Shown in pieces: positions 39,167-51,582 of a stretch of DNA of 64,000 nucleotides. The notes beneath the pieces were generated by a model that made no database searches, was not told where the DNA came from, and worked only from the letters and a program-made list of their open reading frames with translations. Origin of the DNA: Cyathus striatus (Eukaryota > Basidiomycota > Agaricomycetes > Agaricales > Nidulariaceae); contig JAOVFP010000020.1 in NCBI GenBank assembly GCA_025738555.1, positions 496,001-560,000 on the forward strand. The letters are read 5' to 3'. The position numbers were made by a program, and so were the translations under genes. The stretch's first letter is position 1. Every line of letters begins with the position of its first letter.

Positions 39167-40252
39167 ATGCGGATGAGGTCCATCAAATCGCTTTTTGCAT
39201 GCAATTTGACATATTCTCTAGGGCTTCAAACCAGAAGCTCTATATCCACTTTCCCTGTACTCAAGAAAATGACTACAGTAAAGGGTCTCCACGCCGAACT
39301 GCTCTACGAGGCTCCTCTCCCTACACTAGACCTCTCATCCAACACAACTCTTCAGCAACACATTCAGAAGGGACAATTTGCAGCTGCTGAAAGGCTACTT
39401 GATCATTTAGTATTTGATGGTATACCTATCTCGCCTCATCCAATGTATGAGAAGGCTGCTCTTGATGCATTAAAACTTGACCACAAGGATGATTTAGAAC
39501 CGTTTGTAACGTGGCTATCTTTATATCCGGAACGTGGACATTCTTTATGCCCTTCAGAAGACCGTGAAATACTCAAAGCAACGAGAATTGCCCTGTTTGA
39601 AAGAGGCCATCCAAGAAAGATGGAGGAGGCCGTAATGGAATTTGCTCGTATCTGTGCAAGAAAAGGGCACCTTGAGGTGGTTTACGGCGACGTAATGCGC
39701 GTGTTGGTTGGAGGCACGGAGAAGGAAGTTTTGGTTAAATTTCTCGTTCATTTGGAATCGGTACTCCCAGTGGCAGAGAGACAGAAATGGCGAGATCGAA
39801 GTACACAGGCGTTGGCAGATGCAGGATATACCTCTGCGGCAGCCGACATGATTTCAAGGAAGAGGAAGGGCAAATTCACGTTGAGTCCAGAAACGTATGC
39901 GAAAGTTCTGAGGGCAGCCAATGGCACGGGCGAGATACGAGATGTGCTGGACATGGTTAGAGAGCGAGACTGGAGGCTAGGTGTGCAAGAAGGGAAAAGG
40001 GGGGTGCTGGGTGTGGGGAGGGGAAAGAGGAGGGGACAGTGGGAGGAAAATTTAGCTGATAATGCAGGGGGCCGCCGTCCTTCGACAGGAAAGAAGATCA
40101 ACCAGCGGACTGTTTTTAAAGATCCGTCCTCATCTTCTAAGCCCCATCCGCAATATATGGAGTATGATGCTGTGAAACAGGCTGCAGTCGCATATGGAAC
40201 CCGTCTTCCTCCACCCCCTGGCGTCTCAGCGGAAGCCAAAGATTCAAAGTGA
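39167..40252 (+). CDS. Unknown protein, probably mitochondrial
   Basis: Single-exon gene of 361 codons with no domain I can name. From the start at 39167 the N terminus (MRMRSIKSLFACNLTYSLGL, then QTRSSISTFPVLKK) is basic, hydroxylated and free of acids, as in mitochondrial targeting peptides. An in-frame ATG at 39269 (MTTVKGLHAELLYE) would remove it. The middle is helical with two-helix patterns, e.g. LQQHIQKGQFAAAERLLDHL and VMEFARICARKGHLEVVYGD, reminiscent of PPR or TPR-like helical repeats, but I cannot assign a family. The C terminus is basic and low complexity (KRGVLGVGRGKRRGQWEEN). A role in mitochondrial gene expression is inference from the presequence, basic tail and the nearby mitochondrial uS5 gene. 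Confidence 0.7.
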   Translation: MRMRSIKSLFACNLTYSLGLQTRSSISTFPVLKKMTTVKGLHAELLYEAPLPTLDLSSNTTLQQHIQKGQFAAAERLLDHLVFDGIPISPHPMYEKAALDALKLDHKDDLEPFVTWLSLYPERGHSLCPSEDREILKATRIALFERGHPRKMEEAVMEFARICARKGHLEVVYGDVMRVLVGGTEKEVLVKFLVHLESVLPVAERQKWRDRSTQALADAGYTSAAADMISRKRKGKFTLSPETYAKVLRAANGTGEIRDVLDMVRERDWRLGVQEGKRGVLGVGRGKRRGQWEENLADNAGGRRPSTGKKINQRTVFKDPSSSSKPHPQYMEYDAVKQAAVAYGTRLPPPPGVSAEAKDSK

Positions 40253-40649
40253 CACTTCTAATGCTAGTCGAATGGACCTTCAAGAGTTAGTACTGCTGCT
40301 TAGAGCATTACGACGAAAGGAAGTTCCCGTTGCCCCTCCAAGTTTCACAAGGAACTCCGTTTAATTTCACTGCAGCAACAGCTCTGGTCTTCTTCGCCTT
40401 TTGGTTGTCGTGTTCTCGCAGCATGATCACACATTCTCACATCTTGAAGACCACCAAAGCAAGCTTCAGCTGTTTCCCTGCACTGCCGCTTATAGCCTGG
40501 CGTTGATCGGTGGCTCTTTTGCAGCGGACATGTATAATTATGATTGTGGTGTAAATCCTTGTAATGATTGCAAATGAAGCAGGCATGAAATGTCATACAG
40601 TCACACATAGATACAAGCACAAGTTTATATTCGTACATTGTCAGCAGTG
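40253..40649. other. Convergent 3' flanks
   Basis: 397 nt between the unknown plus-strand gene and the 3' end of the PITH gene. Open frames here are not supported by a start, motif or splice logic. Confidence 0.4.
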
Positions 40650-41487
40650 TTAGCGAGCGGTGGTCTGCCTTGCGCCAGACTTGTCCTGGACGCGATCGAC
40701 GAGCCTTGCATCTGAAGCATGAGGGGCTGGGACTTGGAGATGGGAGTTTATTTCGCGCTTGACGGAGCGCATATCGCCTCGGAAACCAATGAAATAAATG
40801 CGAGATCGTTCTTGGCCGACAGCATCGCTCTGTACATGGATTAGGAGTGAAGTGAAGGAAAGAAGGAGAAAGGAGGCGAATGCGCACGAAGAAGAGGGAC
40901 AGAGAGTGTATGCTGGCGAAGGAGGCAGCGCGGAGGGGGTACTCTACGACGGCTGTTTCGCCTTCTAGGAGGGAAATGTTAAGCTGGGGGGTGGTGGCTT
41001 CGGCGTCTGCAAAATCGATGATGGTGGGGTGGTTGGCATAGATGCGGAGATGGCGGGGGGTGGATTCTCCTCGTCCTGGAGGGGGTGAGAGGGGTAGATA
41101 GATACGGTACGGAGATGGACATGCCTAGCTTGAGGAGGAGGGACTTTACGCGGACATTCTGGGTGAAAGGAATGTGTATGACGATCTGGGATATTTTAGC
41201 AGAGGGGAGAGCAGGTGGAAAGAGAGAGAGGGCAGACCTGGTCGTCGACGCCAGAGTCGGCATAGCGCAGAGTGTCGTCCCTGTCGTCCCAGGTCTTGAT
41301 GGGGTGGGCGGCGGACTCGGGGACGGCGAGGTTGAGGCCATGGACGCTTAGACGGGTGTGACACTCATTCGACTGGGCAGGAGAGGGACGGACTGGCTCA
41401 CTTGTGCTTGTCGATGACGGCGTAGAGGTTCGTTGCGTCGGTGCCAGCCAGTGCTGACGCGTTCGAGTTCGGGGGCGGGTGGTCCAT
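40650..41487 (-). CDS. PITH-domain protein
   Basis: Small soluble protein with a PITH domain, the fold named after the proteasome-interacting C-terminal region of thioredoxin-like TXNL1. No thioredoxin domain is present. The start at 41487 gives MDHPPPNSNASALAGTDATN and continues LYAVIDKHNVHGLNLAVPES, the usual PITH opening. The core follows with IKTWDDRDDTLRYADSGVDD, IHIPFTQNVRVKSLLLKLG, LRIYANHPTIIDFADAEATT, LNISLLEGETAVVEYPLR and SRIYFIGFRGDMRSVK. The C terminus reads LVDRVQDKSGARQTTAR with a TAA at 40650-40652. Several short introns. The gene is head to head with mitochondrial uS5; the two starts are only 118 nt apart. Molecular role unknown; proteasome association would be inference from human TXNL1. 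Confidence 0.85.
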
Positions 41488-41605
41488 GGAACGATGCCCC
41501 GAAAAGGAAGCCACGCATGTCCACAAATTTAAGTCGACCCAAACACAGCCAAACACAGCCCTCCGTTTTGTCCTCTGCTGTCTCCGTCTCAATCTCAACG
41601 GGCAC
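41488..41605. promoter_or_regulatory. Compact bidirectional promoter PITH / uS5m
   Basis: Only 118 nt separate the two divergent start codons, so both transcripts must share this promoter or start within each other's 5' region. It contains no TATA box on either strand. Confidence 0.6.
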
Positions 41606-44140
41606 ATGAGCTCGCTCGCCCTCCGCCCCCTTCTTCGCGCCCTACGCGCCCACTCTCATCGTCCCACTTCCCTACGTCTCCCCCAGCCCGCCCCCCTCGT
41701 CCGTCCCCCTACCCGCCCCTACTCCTCAGCTCCCCGTTCGGGTTCTTCCCTTGGTGCGTCCATTCTCGCTCTTTGCTCCCCTCGCTCACCCTCCTTGCAG
41801 ACAACACTCTAAATGACGAAGAGAGCTGCAGCCGGAAAGAAAAGCTTTCAGAAGAGATAGCGGAAATAGGTTTGTCTTCTCTGATTGTCTTCCCCTCTGT
41901 CGCCTCAATACGATATTACAGAGAGTGAGTTCGATAATGTTCTCGATGCCACGGTCAAGTTCTATGCCGAAGAGAAGGCGCCCATGCACCTGAAGAGACG
42001 CATCGCGCTCTCAAAGCAGATCGAAGAAGAGGGTGTTGCGGAGGATAGTGTTTTCGACCCTTCAGACCCTTTAGACCGCTCTTTCCTGGAGTTGTTCGCT
42101 CCAGAGACCCTCGTCACAGAGCAAGAGAAAACTTTCGACGACGAGGCTCTCGACCCTTCAGACAACACTCTCGTGGAGTTCCTCGAAAAGCTCACTCCAG
42201 AGCAGCTGGCAGAGCTCGACGCCCTCTGGGATAAAACTTCCTCTCAGGGTTTGGAACCCATCTTCCATTTCCTCGACCGCCATGGCATCCAAATCAAGAC
42301 AAACTCAACCGTCGACAAGGTCCTTCGCGGGAAATGGCATGACAAACCTACTCCCACTAGTGCTACTGCCCGAGAGGTCTTATCAAACTTGTCGGAACAG
42401 CAGTGTACCCAACTCGACTCCCTCGTACTCAAATCAGTCTCCATTGAACCTGTAGTCGAATTCCTCACCAAGCAAGGTCTCTCTGCCGAAGACGCTATCA
42501 AAACCGCCATTAAGCTCAAGAAATATATACCTCTCCGTACCAACTTTCGTGCCGACGCTGTCAAGCTCCTCAAACACGACTCCATCCTCCCCACAGAACT
42601 GAAGGATTTAGTTGGTTCTAATGAGCTTCCTTTCCCAGAACCAGGTACCGAATCAGATATCCTTTTTCCCGAATCAAATGTTCTCTCCGTTGAGTCTATC
42701 GAGCTCCTCCAGTCCACCTTTAACGATGAGCAGCGTCGTCATATCGAGTCCCTGTGGAAAAATTCCGACTCCCTTGATCCCTTATTCAACTTCCTCCGCG
42801 AGCACCGCATTCCAGACAATGTCTCGCGCCAATTAGCCAATGAACTTCATCTAAACGACTGTGCCAGTCGTATAACAGGGACGTTTCAGGCTGAAGCCGC
42901 CGACTATGTGGAACAGATGGGACAGCAACTGAAGGAGTCCGAGGAAGCGGATGATGTACCTGACGATAGCCCAGCGATGACGATTACCGGTCAAGTCGCA
43001 GAAGAATTTGAACAGGAGGATGAATTTGATAAATTGGAAAGGGAGATTGACATGGAAGAATATTATGACCCGTACGCGGGAATGGAGGGCGATCCCAATG
43101 ACCTCCGCCGTCGTATGCCCTGGCATGACTCGACTGAGATCTTCGATATCCCCGCGTCCAAGGACAGCCCTTTCCACAACCGTGTCATCATCCATAACCA
43201 TGTACCCATGTTTGCATCGCCGGAAGAGCTCAAGAACGAAGGATTCGAAAATCCTGACCTCAATCTTGAAGACTCTGAGCTTACTGCCGATGAGAAAGCC
43301 GTGTTTGCGGAGATCATGAAGCACATTAAAAACAAAGACGTTGGAGTGAAAGATCTCAAAGGTGTAGAAAAGGCAGAGGATCTGGAGTTGAAAGAGTTGG
43401 AGGATGCTATACGAGCTGAAGAGATGGAGGTAGCTAATGAAATGGAACGCGACGAAGATATTGATGAAGAAAAGGGAAAAGATGTCAAAAGAGAAGAAAA
43501 GATGACGAAACGGAAACAAGAAAGTGTTGAGGAAAACGATGAAAATATCACAAAAGTGCGACTCCCAATGTACATCGACCAGAAGCTTTTTGACTCGTTC
43601 TTCTACCGTGTGCTGCTTAAGCGCCGCGTGACACAACAAACAGGGAAGGGGAAGAAGCATCGTTACGCTACTATGGTGCTTATAGGTAACCGAAACGGTA
43701 TTGTGGGGATCGGAGAGGCGAAGCATGAGGATTCTGCCATTGCGACCAATGCTGCAAAGCTTGACGCTGTTAAGCGCCTTGACTGGGTTGAGCGCTTTGA
43801 AGATAGAACGGTGTGGACAAATATGGAGACTAAACTGGGAGGTACGCGCATTTTGATGCGTCCTCGGCCTTTAGGCTTTGGTCTCCGCTGCAATCCACAT
43901 ATCCACGAGATTTTGCGCGCCGCAGGAATCAAAGATGTCAGCGCCAAGGTATGGGGAAGTCGCAACCCGCTGAATGTGATCAAGGCAACACTTCGGATGT
44001 TGCAAGCAGGACATATGCCGGTGAATATGGGAGATGGACTTGGAGGACGAGGCAGGAAGATGAGCAAAGGCTCTGGGATAATGCCATTGGACAATATGGA
44101 GAGGGCAAGAGGGAGGAAGTTGCTTCCACTTATGACTTAG
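41606..44140 (+). CDS. MRPS5: Mitochondrial ribosomal protein uS5m, very long form
   Basis: Small-subunit mitoribosomal protein. Exons 41606-41753, 41801-41869 and 41922-44140 give 811 residues. The first 45 residues (MSSLALRPLLRALRAHSHRP) form an Arg-rich targeting sequence. Residues about 618-790 are the S5 core: KVRLPMYIDQKLFDSFFYRV, then KHRYATMVLIGNRNGIVGIG, GGTRILMRPRPLGFGLRCNP, HIHEILRAAGIKDVSAKVWG and SRNPLNVIKATLRMLQAG. Between these lies an acidic extension of about 560 residues. Its first part contains three related helical units near residues 153, 221 and 329 (see repeat entry). Its later part is charged, with EEEMTKRK-like Glu/Lys coils. S5 proteins are normally 160-300 residues, so the extension is unusual. 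Stop TAG at 44140. Function as uS5m is well supported; the extension's role is unknown. Confidence 0.88.
42161..42850 (+). repeat. Three diverged helical repeats in uS5m extension
   Basis: Units at about 42161-42325, 42367-42530 and 42689-42850. They encode FLEKLTPEQLAELDALWDK, LSNLSEQQCTQLDSLVLKS and LQSTFNDEQRRHIESLWKN. Each continues with a (L/I)(E/D)Px3FLx2(H/Q) segment: GLEPIFHFLDRHGI, SIEPVVEFLTKQGL and SLDPLFNFLREHRI. Spacing from the EQ/QQ to the FL motif is nearly constant. I read them as three copies of a roughly 45-residue helical hairpin. DNA identity is low, so the duplication is old. Confidence 0.65.
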
Positions 44141-44291
44141 GCAATTCCTCAGAGGAGTATATATCATGTTATTACTGGTCTAATTCAACTAATCGACTCC
44201 TTACTCAATCAGTGAGCCATAAGGTCAATCTATTTCATTGGTACACTTCTTAAATCCAATTCTATATCTTACACTTAACTCTCCCCGAGCT

Positions 44292-46109
<1,818 letters not shown>

Positions 46110-46577
46110 TGTTGGGTTGGACTAGGAGGAAGAGAGGGATGAGAGGGAGAGAGGGGGAGATGAGGAAGAGAAGGGGAGAGTGGGAGATGAGGAAGAGAAG
46201 GAGAGGGAGAGAGGGGAACAGAGTAGTCGACACATTTATAAGTTGGAGGTGGGATCGTCATTCTGGCTATCTGATCACATCGCTCCCACCTTCCGCTTCC
46301 GTCACCGCTCCGGCCCGCTCTCGCTCTTTGTCCCGAGCCCCGACGTCGTCCGTCTACTCTTCCAGCCTGAAACATGTCAATCATATATTATGCACCGCCC
46401 ATGCCTGATAACTGATTTGCGGTATCCTCGACAACTCTGCACTTTGCACCATCAATCATATTTGATGTCCGTTCTTCTGCCTATATAAACCCTCAATCAT
46501 TCCTGTTTTCTCCTCAGAGCTGGTCTCTTTACTGTGCAGCGCGCAATCCATCCAACCCTCCTACTTATCTTCCCGTC
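46110..46577. promoter_or_regulatory. Divergent promoter PGI1 / secreted protein 1
   Basis: 468 nt. The PGI1 side carries a polypurine tract at about 46120-46215 (plus strand), i.e. a CT-rich tract in the sense of PGI1, a frequent feature of highly expressed fungal glycolytic promoters. The other side has a TATATAAA box at 46492-46499, about 80 nt before the ATG at 46578. Confidence 0.6.
46120..46215. repeat. Polypurine tract with internal direct repeat
   Basis: Almost uninterrupted A/G on the plus strand, including two near-perfect copies of a GGGAGATGAGGAAGAGAAGG unit at about 46156 and 46180 and several GAGAGGGA words. Low-complexity, likely length-variable. Confidence 0.8.
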
Positions 46578-47364
46578 ATGCAGCTTACACGCCCTTTTCT
46601 TGTCTATGTCGCCCTTCTCGTCGGCACATCCTACGCCGCCCCTGCTGGTCTTCTAGCCAACCTCTTCAAGAGCAACACCCCCAATGCCACCGCGAGCGCT
46701 GTCGTACGTCCCCCAGTGCTGCGTCCTTTGTATTTCCATTGATTATTTCTCACAGAGCACTCCGGCTCTCGACTGCAAGAGCGTCAAGCCTGGACACATC
46801 TCCATGGCCAATAATAAAGTGTGCACCGGCTCACTCAGGGCGAGGCAACTCGTTGAACAAGATCTTATGCCTCGACTGTAAGACTTTGCTCTCGTGATTC
46901 TATTTTTGCAACTAACAGGTCCCATCAGCTTTGGTTTAGGAAAGAAACCCAAACCCGGCTCCCAGAGTACGAAGCCAAGGTGAAACAAACCATCCTGCAG
47001 TACCAGTCTGAAAAGGACAAGAAGATCGAGAAGGCTGAGAAAGAGATGAACGATAAGATGGACAAGCTCGTGAAGAAGGAAGCCAAAACAAAGTTGTCCG
47101 TAGATTGTGCTGCCTGCCCCGCAACCTGGAAGGACAAGATCACCAACACTGTCAACGAAGCTTGGAAGTCCTCTCCGTATAAAGTTTACGACACATGTAG
47201 GATAAAGTGAGTGAACTTTGTTTCCGTAAGCCCACGAAGTCATGCTGATGTTCTTCATCTACAGGGATGTGGTCCAGGGATCAAATAGCGTGAATGCGTC
47301 AGCATACTTTTTTAATGGCCATAACAGCTTCAGCAGTGGAACGCGTGCCACTATCACGCTCTAG
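46578..47364 (+). CDS. Small secreted CxxC protein 1
   Basis: Predicted secreted protein of 211 residues in four exons (46578-46703, 46756-46877, 46919-47206, 47265-47364). The signal peptide is MQLTRPFLVYVALLVGTSYA. Features: two Cys in LDCKSVKPGHI and KVCTGSLRARQL; a long charged coiled-coil-like segment (YQSEKDKKIEKAEKEMNDKM, DKLVKKEAKTK); then VDCAACPATWKDKITNTVNE with a CxxC, YDTCRIK, and a C-terminal beta-like segment ASAYFFNGHNSFSSGTRATI. The C-terminal half aligns with the next gene. The third exon has two possible acceptors 10 nt apart: TAACAG (used here, open to the end) and CATCAG, which would give LFGLGKKPKPG and an early stop. TATA box 80 nt upstream. Function unknown. Confidence 0.75.
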
Positions 47365-47635
47365 AAACTACTGTACCTCTTATAAATATGTCCTCGCACG
47401 AATGCTATTATTGTTGTGATACTGGAACGATCATATATGTCAATCTCCTAAATGACTTGATGCCTGATCCCTTCACGAGAACTCTGTTGTATTGATGCCC
47501 GGAGCAACTGAATCTATCTAAATCACGGAGTTCCCGGTGATGAAAAAGTGAAAACATGTATAAAAGCCTATCGTTAACCAGACATGTATGCCATAGAGCT
47601 GGTCTCCATCAATTCAAGTATAACCACGCGCGAAA
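47365..47635 (+). promoter_or_regulatory. Promoter of secreted protein 2
   Basis: 271 nt between the tandem secreted genes. A TATAAAA box at 47559-47565 lies about 71 nt before the ATG at 47636, closely matching the spacing in the upstream paralogue. Confidence 0.6.
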
Positions 47636-48234
47636 ATGCAGCTCAAAGTTATTTTGTTTTCGGCTTTACTTTCCAGGTCGATAATAGCGGTTCCGCTCCT
47701 TAAAGATGAAACAGTTGTGGTAAGCAGGGCACTAGTAGTATCACCAAAGGCACGATATAATAGGTCCATTCACAGCGCGGACTGGCGTTTGAGGGGGTAG
47801 AGCTGCGCTCGGATCACAAAGACAAGCTCAGTACTCGCACATTTGATGACAACAACCTAGAGTTCCGCGTAGTCGAGGAGACGAACTTTGTATCAAGGGG
47901 GCTGTGAGTGCAATCACATCTAAAGGTGGAACGACCGCTAAAGCGGCATACAGCTTCGGCTTTGGGTCAACTCCGAAGCTAGATATTGTCTGTGACAAGT
48001 GCGAACAGTACGAAAAAGTAGCCGTGAAAACAGTTAGGAACGCATACAAGGACGACAAACAATTGCACAAATTCGACAGTGTCAGAATTACGTGAGTCTT
48101 TCCTTGTCCAGAGTGGTTTGGCGAAGCTCATCCCAGTAAACTTCAGGATACAAAAGATACGCAATAGACTCTTTGCGACTGGCTGGTATAGCAATGATTC
48201 CGGGCGCGGTACTGTAACCTATTCGATTGATTGA
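47636..48234 (+). CDS. Small secreted CxxC protein 2
   Basis: Tandem paralogue of the preceding gene: 145 residues, four exons (47636-47719, 47776-47903, 47954-48091, 48147-48234). The signal peptide MQLKVILFSALLSRSIIAVP shares the MQL start. The middle is RGLAFEGVELRSDHKDKLST. After a 50-nt intron the frame reads LFGFGSTPKLDIVCDKCEQY, where CDKC matches the CAAC of protein 1, then EKVAVKTVRNAYKDD, FDSVRIT and the ending LFATGWYSNDSGRGTVTYSI. The long coiled segment of protein 1 is absent here. Splicing at every junction keeps the frame. Cys content is just the CxxC pair, which might form a disulfide loop. Function unknown. Confidence 0.75.
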
Positions 48235-48546
48235 GTATTACATCGTGTTTTAGTAGCCGCAGTGGGCTGCATAATAATCTTGTTAAAGAGGCGTGTATCT
48301 GAGAGGGATGCTCGCTCGCGTTTGTTGTAATTCGCCGGCGTGTTACACGGACAACATAGCCTTCCGTTTATCTAACCTGTCCTCGAATTCGGCAGAACGG
48401 CGGTCGATTCCATAGGTACTTATGTGTATGCCTTCAGGTTGATCTTACATAGAGCAACAATAGTATGCAAGGTGCATGAAAAAGTTGTATGACTAGAATG
48501 TTAAAATGTACCATAATGGATGCTAAATCTATTTTTATTCCTCACC
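48235..48546. other. Convergent 3' flanks
   Basis: 312 nt between the end of secreted protein 2 and the 3' end of CCT2. Nothing recognisable. Confidence 0.45.
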
Positions 48547-50597
48547 CTAAACAGCTTCTCTCCTCCTTGGCGCTGCCCGTAGGATGTCGTCGACACTGCG
48601 GAGAAAAGTAAGCTTGCATTCAATAGAAAGGGTAGGTCAATGTACCGGATGATCATTTCTGCGGCTTCACTTGCGCTTAGAACCACCTGACGCTTGAGCT
48701 TGTAGCTCTCCGTTACACCAAGCTCACGCATTGAGCCTACAGTGCCGTTATTGAGATCTATTATGGGAGACGGTTTGATGGGGGTCTCTTGATATGACAA
48801 ATAAAACACTTACCTAAACCGGCATCTGATTTACCCTCGAAATGTGCTGCCCTCAACCTTGCTACGAGATCTGCGCTATCCAACCCAGCATTATCAGAGA
48901 GTACAGTTGGAATTGCCCTTAAAGCCTTCCCGAATGCCTCGGCAGCCAGTGCAGTCTTCCCCTTCACTCCCCTCGCAGCTTCTTCTACAGCGCAGGACAT
49001 AAGCATCTCTGCACATCCACCGCCAAGGACGGTTCTGGTCTCTCTGACGGTCTGGGAAAGGACAGAAAGAGCGTCGTGTAGAGAGCGTTCGGCTTCGTCG
49101 ACCATTTGGGAGGTAGAGCCACGAAGGACAACAGTACATGCTTCCCCAGCTGCAACGCCAGAAAACTTGATGAGCTGCATAGCCGTTTCAGTATAAGATC
49201 ATTTCGCACTGCGAAATTATTACCTTGTCCTCGCCAATCATCACCTCCTCGATAACCTCACACCGCCCTAGCTTGACTTTTTCAGGATTATCGAACGTAC
49301 TCGCAATTTCACCTCCGGTGACGAGACTGAGCCTTTCGACACCCTCAAAGTCGGCATGTTCTATGACCATAATTCCGCGCTCAGCAAGAAGTGATTCAGG
49401 GTAGTTGTAGATGAGCTGTCGGTTCACAAAAACGTTCACTCCATGTGCAGCAATTTTATCCACTTTGGCACGCATTTTTTCCTGTTATCAAGGTGTGAGG
49501 ACAGAGTTACAAGTAAGGTAGGAAAAAGCATACACGTTCTGCGCGCTCGAGTTCTGCGAGTTTACCAGTACCGTCAACTTTCATACGAGCTCCGAAGATC
49601 TTAATCTTATCAGTATCCATGGCTGGAGCGTGATGTCAGAAAGTATATAAGAAAGTGAAAACGGTAAGACTGACAAGTATTGGCAATTAGAATTTTAGCA
49701 TTTTCTAATCGTTTGGGCGAGTTGACAGCAATTGTTTTGTCAAGAATGAAGCCTGTGTTAGATACATCAATAAAGGTTTCGTATGGGTTCGAAGTTTTAT
49801 ATACCTTCATCGAGGTAAGAATCAGTCAGCTTGCCACCAACCTTTTTGATGACTTGGATGTGCTCGAGGTCAACGGATCCCTGAGAACCCAAATCAGCAT
49901 GTATCAATACGATGAGAAAATGGGCACACCTTCAAGCGAAGAACGGCATCGACAGCAAGATTCGCGAAGTAGTTCTTGTCCTGTGAGAGGACTTTTGATG
50001 AAAGCGTGGTACGCGCGATATTAAAAAGATCTTGACGGAATTGGGTTGGATTTGAGCTAAAAACAGGATAATCAACTGTAGGCCATGAAAATAAGGGAAA
50101 AGCACGAAAGCGTACGAGTGATCGACGGCAGCGCCTTCTAAAGCCTTCAACGCCGCAGCACTCGCGATCCGATATCCCTCAACAATAGTCTGAGGGTGGA
50201 TTTTCATCGCGATCAGCTTTTCGGCTTCCCTAAGCAACTCTGATGCCAGCACAGTCACAGTGGTTGTACCATCCCCAACCTCATCGTCCTGGACCTTCGA
50301 GATATTCACGAGAATTTTAGCGGCAGCATTGTCAAGCTGGATGGACTTGAGGATCGTTGCACCATCATTGGTAACATTGATCTCGCCGGTGGATGCGGAC
50401 TGAAGGATCTTGTTCATGCCTTTGGGGCCAAGAGTAGATTTTACAAGGTCGCCGAGTGCGAGGGCTCCAACGAACGAAGAGAGACGCGCATTTTCAGCTT
50501 TTTCCTCTGTAGCCTACGAAGAGGGGTGAGATCTAGAGTGATATTGTAGTAGAGTAGCAGTAACACGTACCTGCTCATTGAATATTTGCATGGACAT
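48547..50597 (-). CDS. CCT2: Chaperonin TCP-1 subunit beta
   Basis: Subunit of the cytosolic CCT/TRiC chaperonin that folds actin, tubulin and WD40 proteins. The start at 50597 gives MSMQIFNEQ, then after an intron [40 protein letters not shown] and [20 protein letters not shown]. The group II ATPase motif is [20 protein letters not shown]. Apical and intermediate segments include [40 protein letters not shown] and [20 protein letters not shown]. The distal equatorial part has [40 protein letters not shown] and [20 protein letters not shown]. It ends [15 protein letters not shown] at a TAG (48547). About ten exons; no lesion found. Confidence 0.95.
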
Positions 50598-51582
50598 GAC
50601 GGGCAAGGGAATGGAGTCGTGAAAGTGAAAGTCGCGGAGGACGCGAACGAAGATGAGCGATGAAAGTGCAAGCGCCGAATCAGGAGCGTGGGCAAGCGGC
50701 AAGCGGGCCGAGTCACCCCCACAAATCATTTCACTACTTTCTTCGTTCAAACACTCACTCTTCACCTTTCCTTTCAATCTGCAAGCTTAGTGGTCTTTCA
50801 ACATTTGCGACCGCAGTAATTCACACCGGATGTCTTATGGATATTGCAAAGAACGATGTATTATTAATCTAGAACATTTACGACGTCGTTTCTGACTGGG
50901 CTTTGGTGATTTTCCTACTAGTACTGGTATTTTCTGACCATGATATTGCATGGGTCAAAATCTGTACGTATGTCTGCAGTCCTCATGTTCCACAGGACCG
51001 CAAATCATGCCAGTGTTACCATCACTATTCATCACCTCAGCAAACCCAAGAAGTGAAATCGACTGCAGACTCACTGCTTGGTGCCTTTCTCTATGCGCTT
51101 AGGTCTCGTCTGTGTCACCCCATGATTAGTTCAGTTTCTTCATGTCTCTATCTCCCCGGGTTTCAGTAGCAGTTTCTTTCATGAGCTACCCATACATCGC
51201 GAGGCTTAGCAACCTTCTGCATACTCTGCTAAGTGTGCTCCCTTACGGTCGAGGTACTCACATCTACCATGTAAAAACTCACGCTCTATCACCTGGCAAT
51301 AGCAAGTGATGGCTTGGCCTCAGATACCATGTTGATACCATCTATAAGATAACTAGCCGTAGTATCTGAAACGCTTGTATCCGATTGGAAAGAGTCCTCT
51401 ACCGCTTCTCAAGCCATATAAAACCTTATAAAACCCGGTCAACTCTCAGTCATGGTTCTCCAGCTGGTCTCACCCCTTCTCGCCCACCTTCACATTGAAC
51501 TCTTAGTTTAGCGTTGGTCGCACTTTTCGTGGCCAATTGCTTATCCTTTCACGAATTTTAAAACAATCACTATTTGTTAACT
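50598..51582. promoter_or_regulatory. Divergent region CCT2 / KEP-B
   Basis: 985 nt between divergent starts. On the right side TATATAAA-like words at 51417-51423 and 51426-51433 lie about 150 nt before the KEP-B ATG. The left side has no TATA box. No gene supportable in the middle; the frame at about 50903-51169 has no motif. Confidence 0.5.

Noticed and set aside
42851..43726. Long antisense open frame (291 codons) across the uS5m gene
   Set aside because: It lies entirely opposite a well-supported exon. Its Phe/Leu-rich translation is what the reverse of a Glu/Lys-rich coding region gives. No motif.
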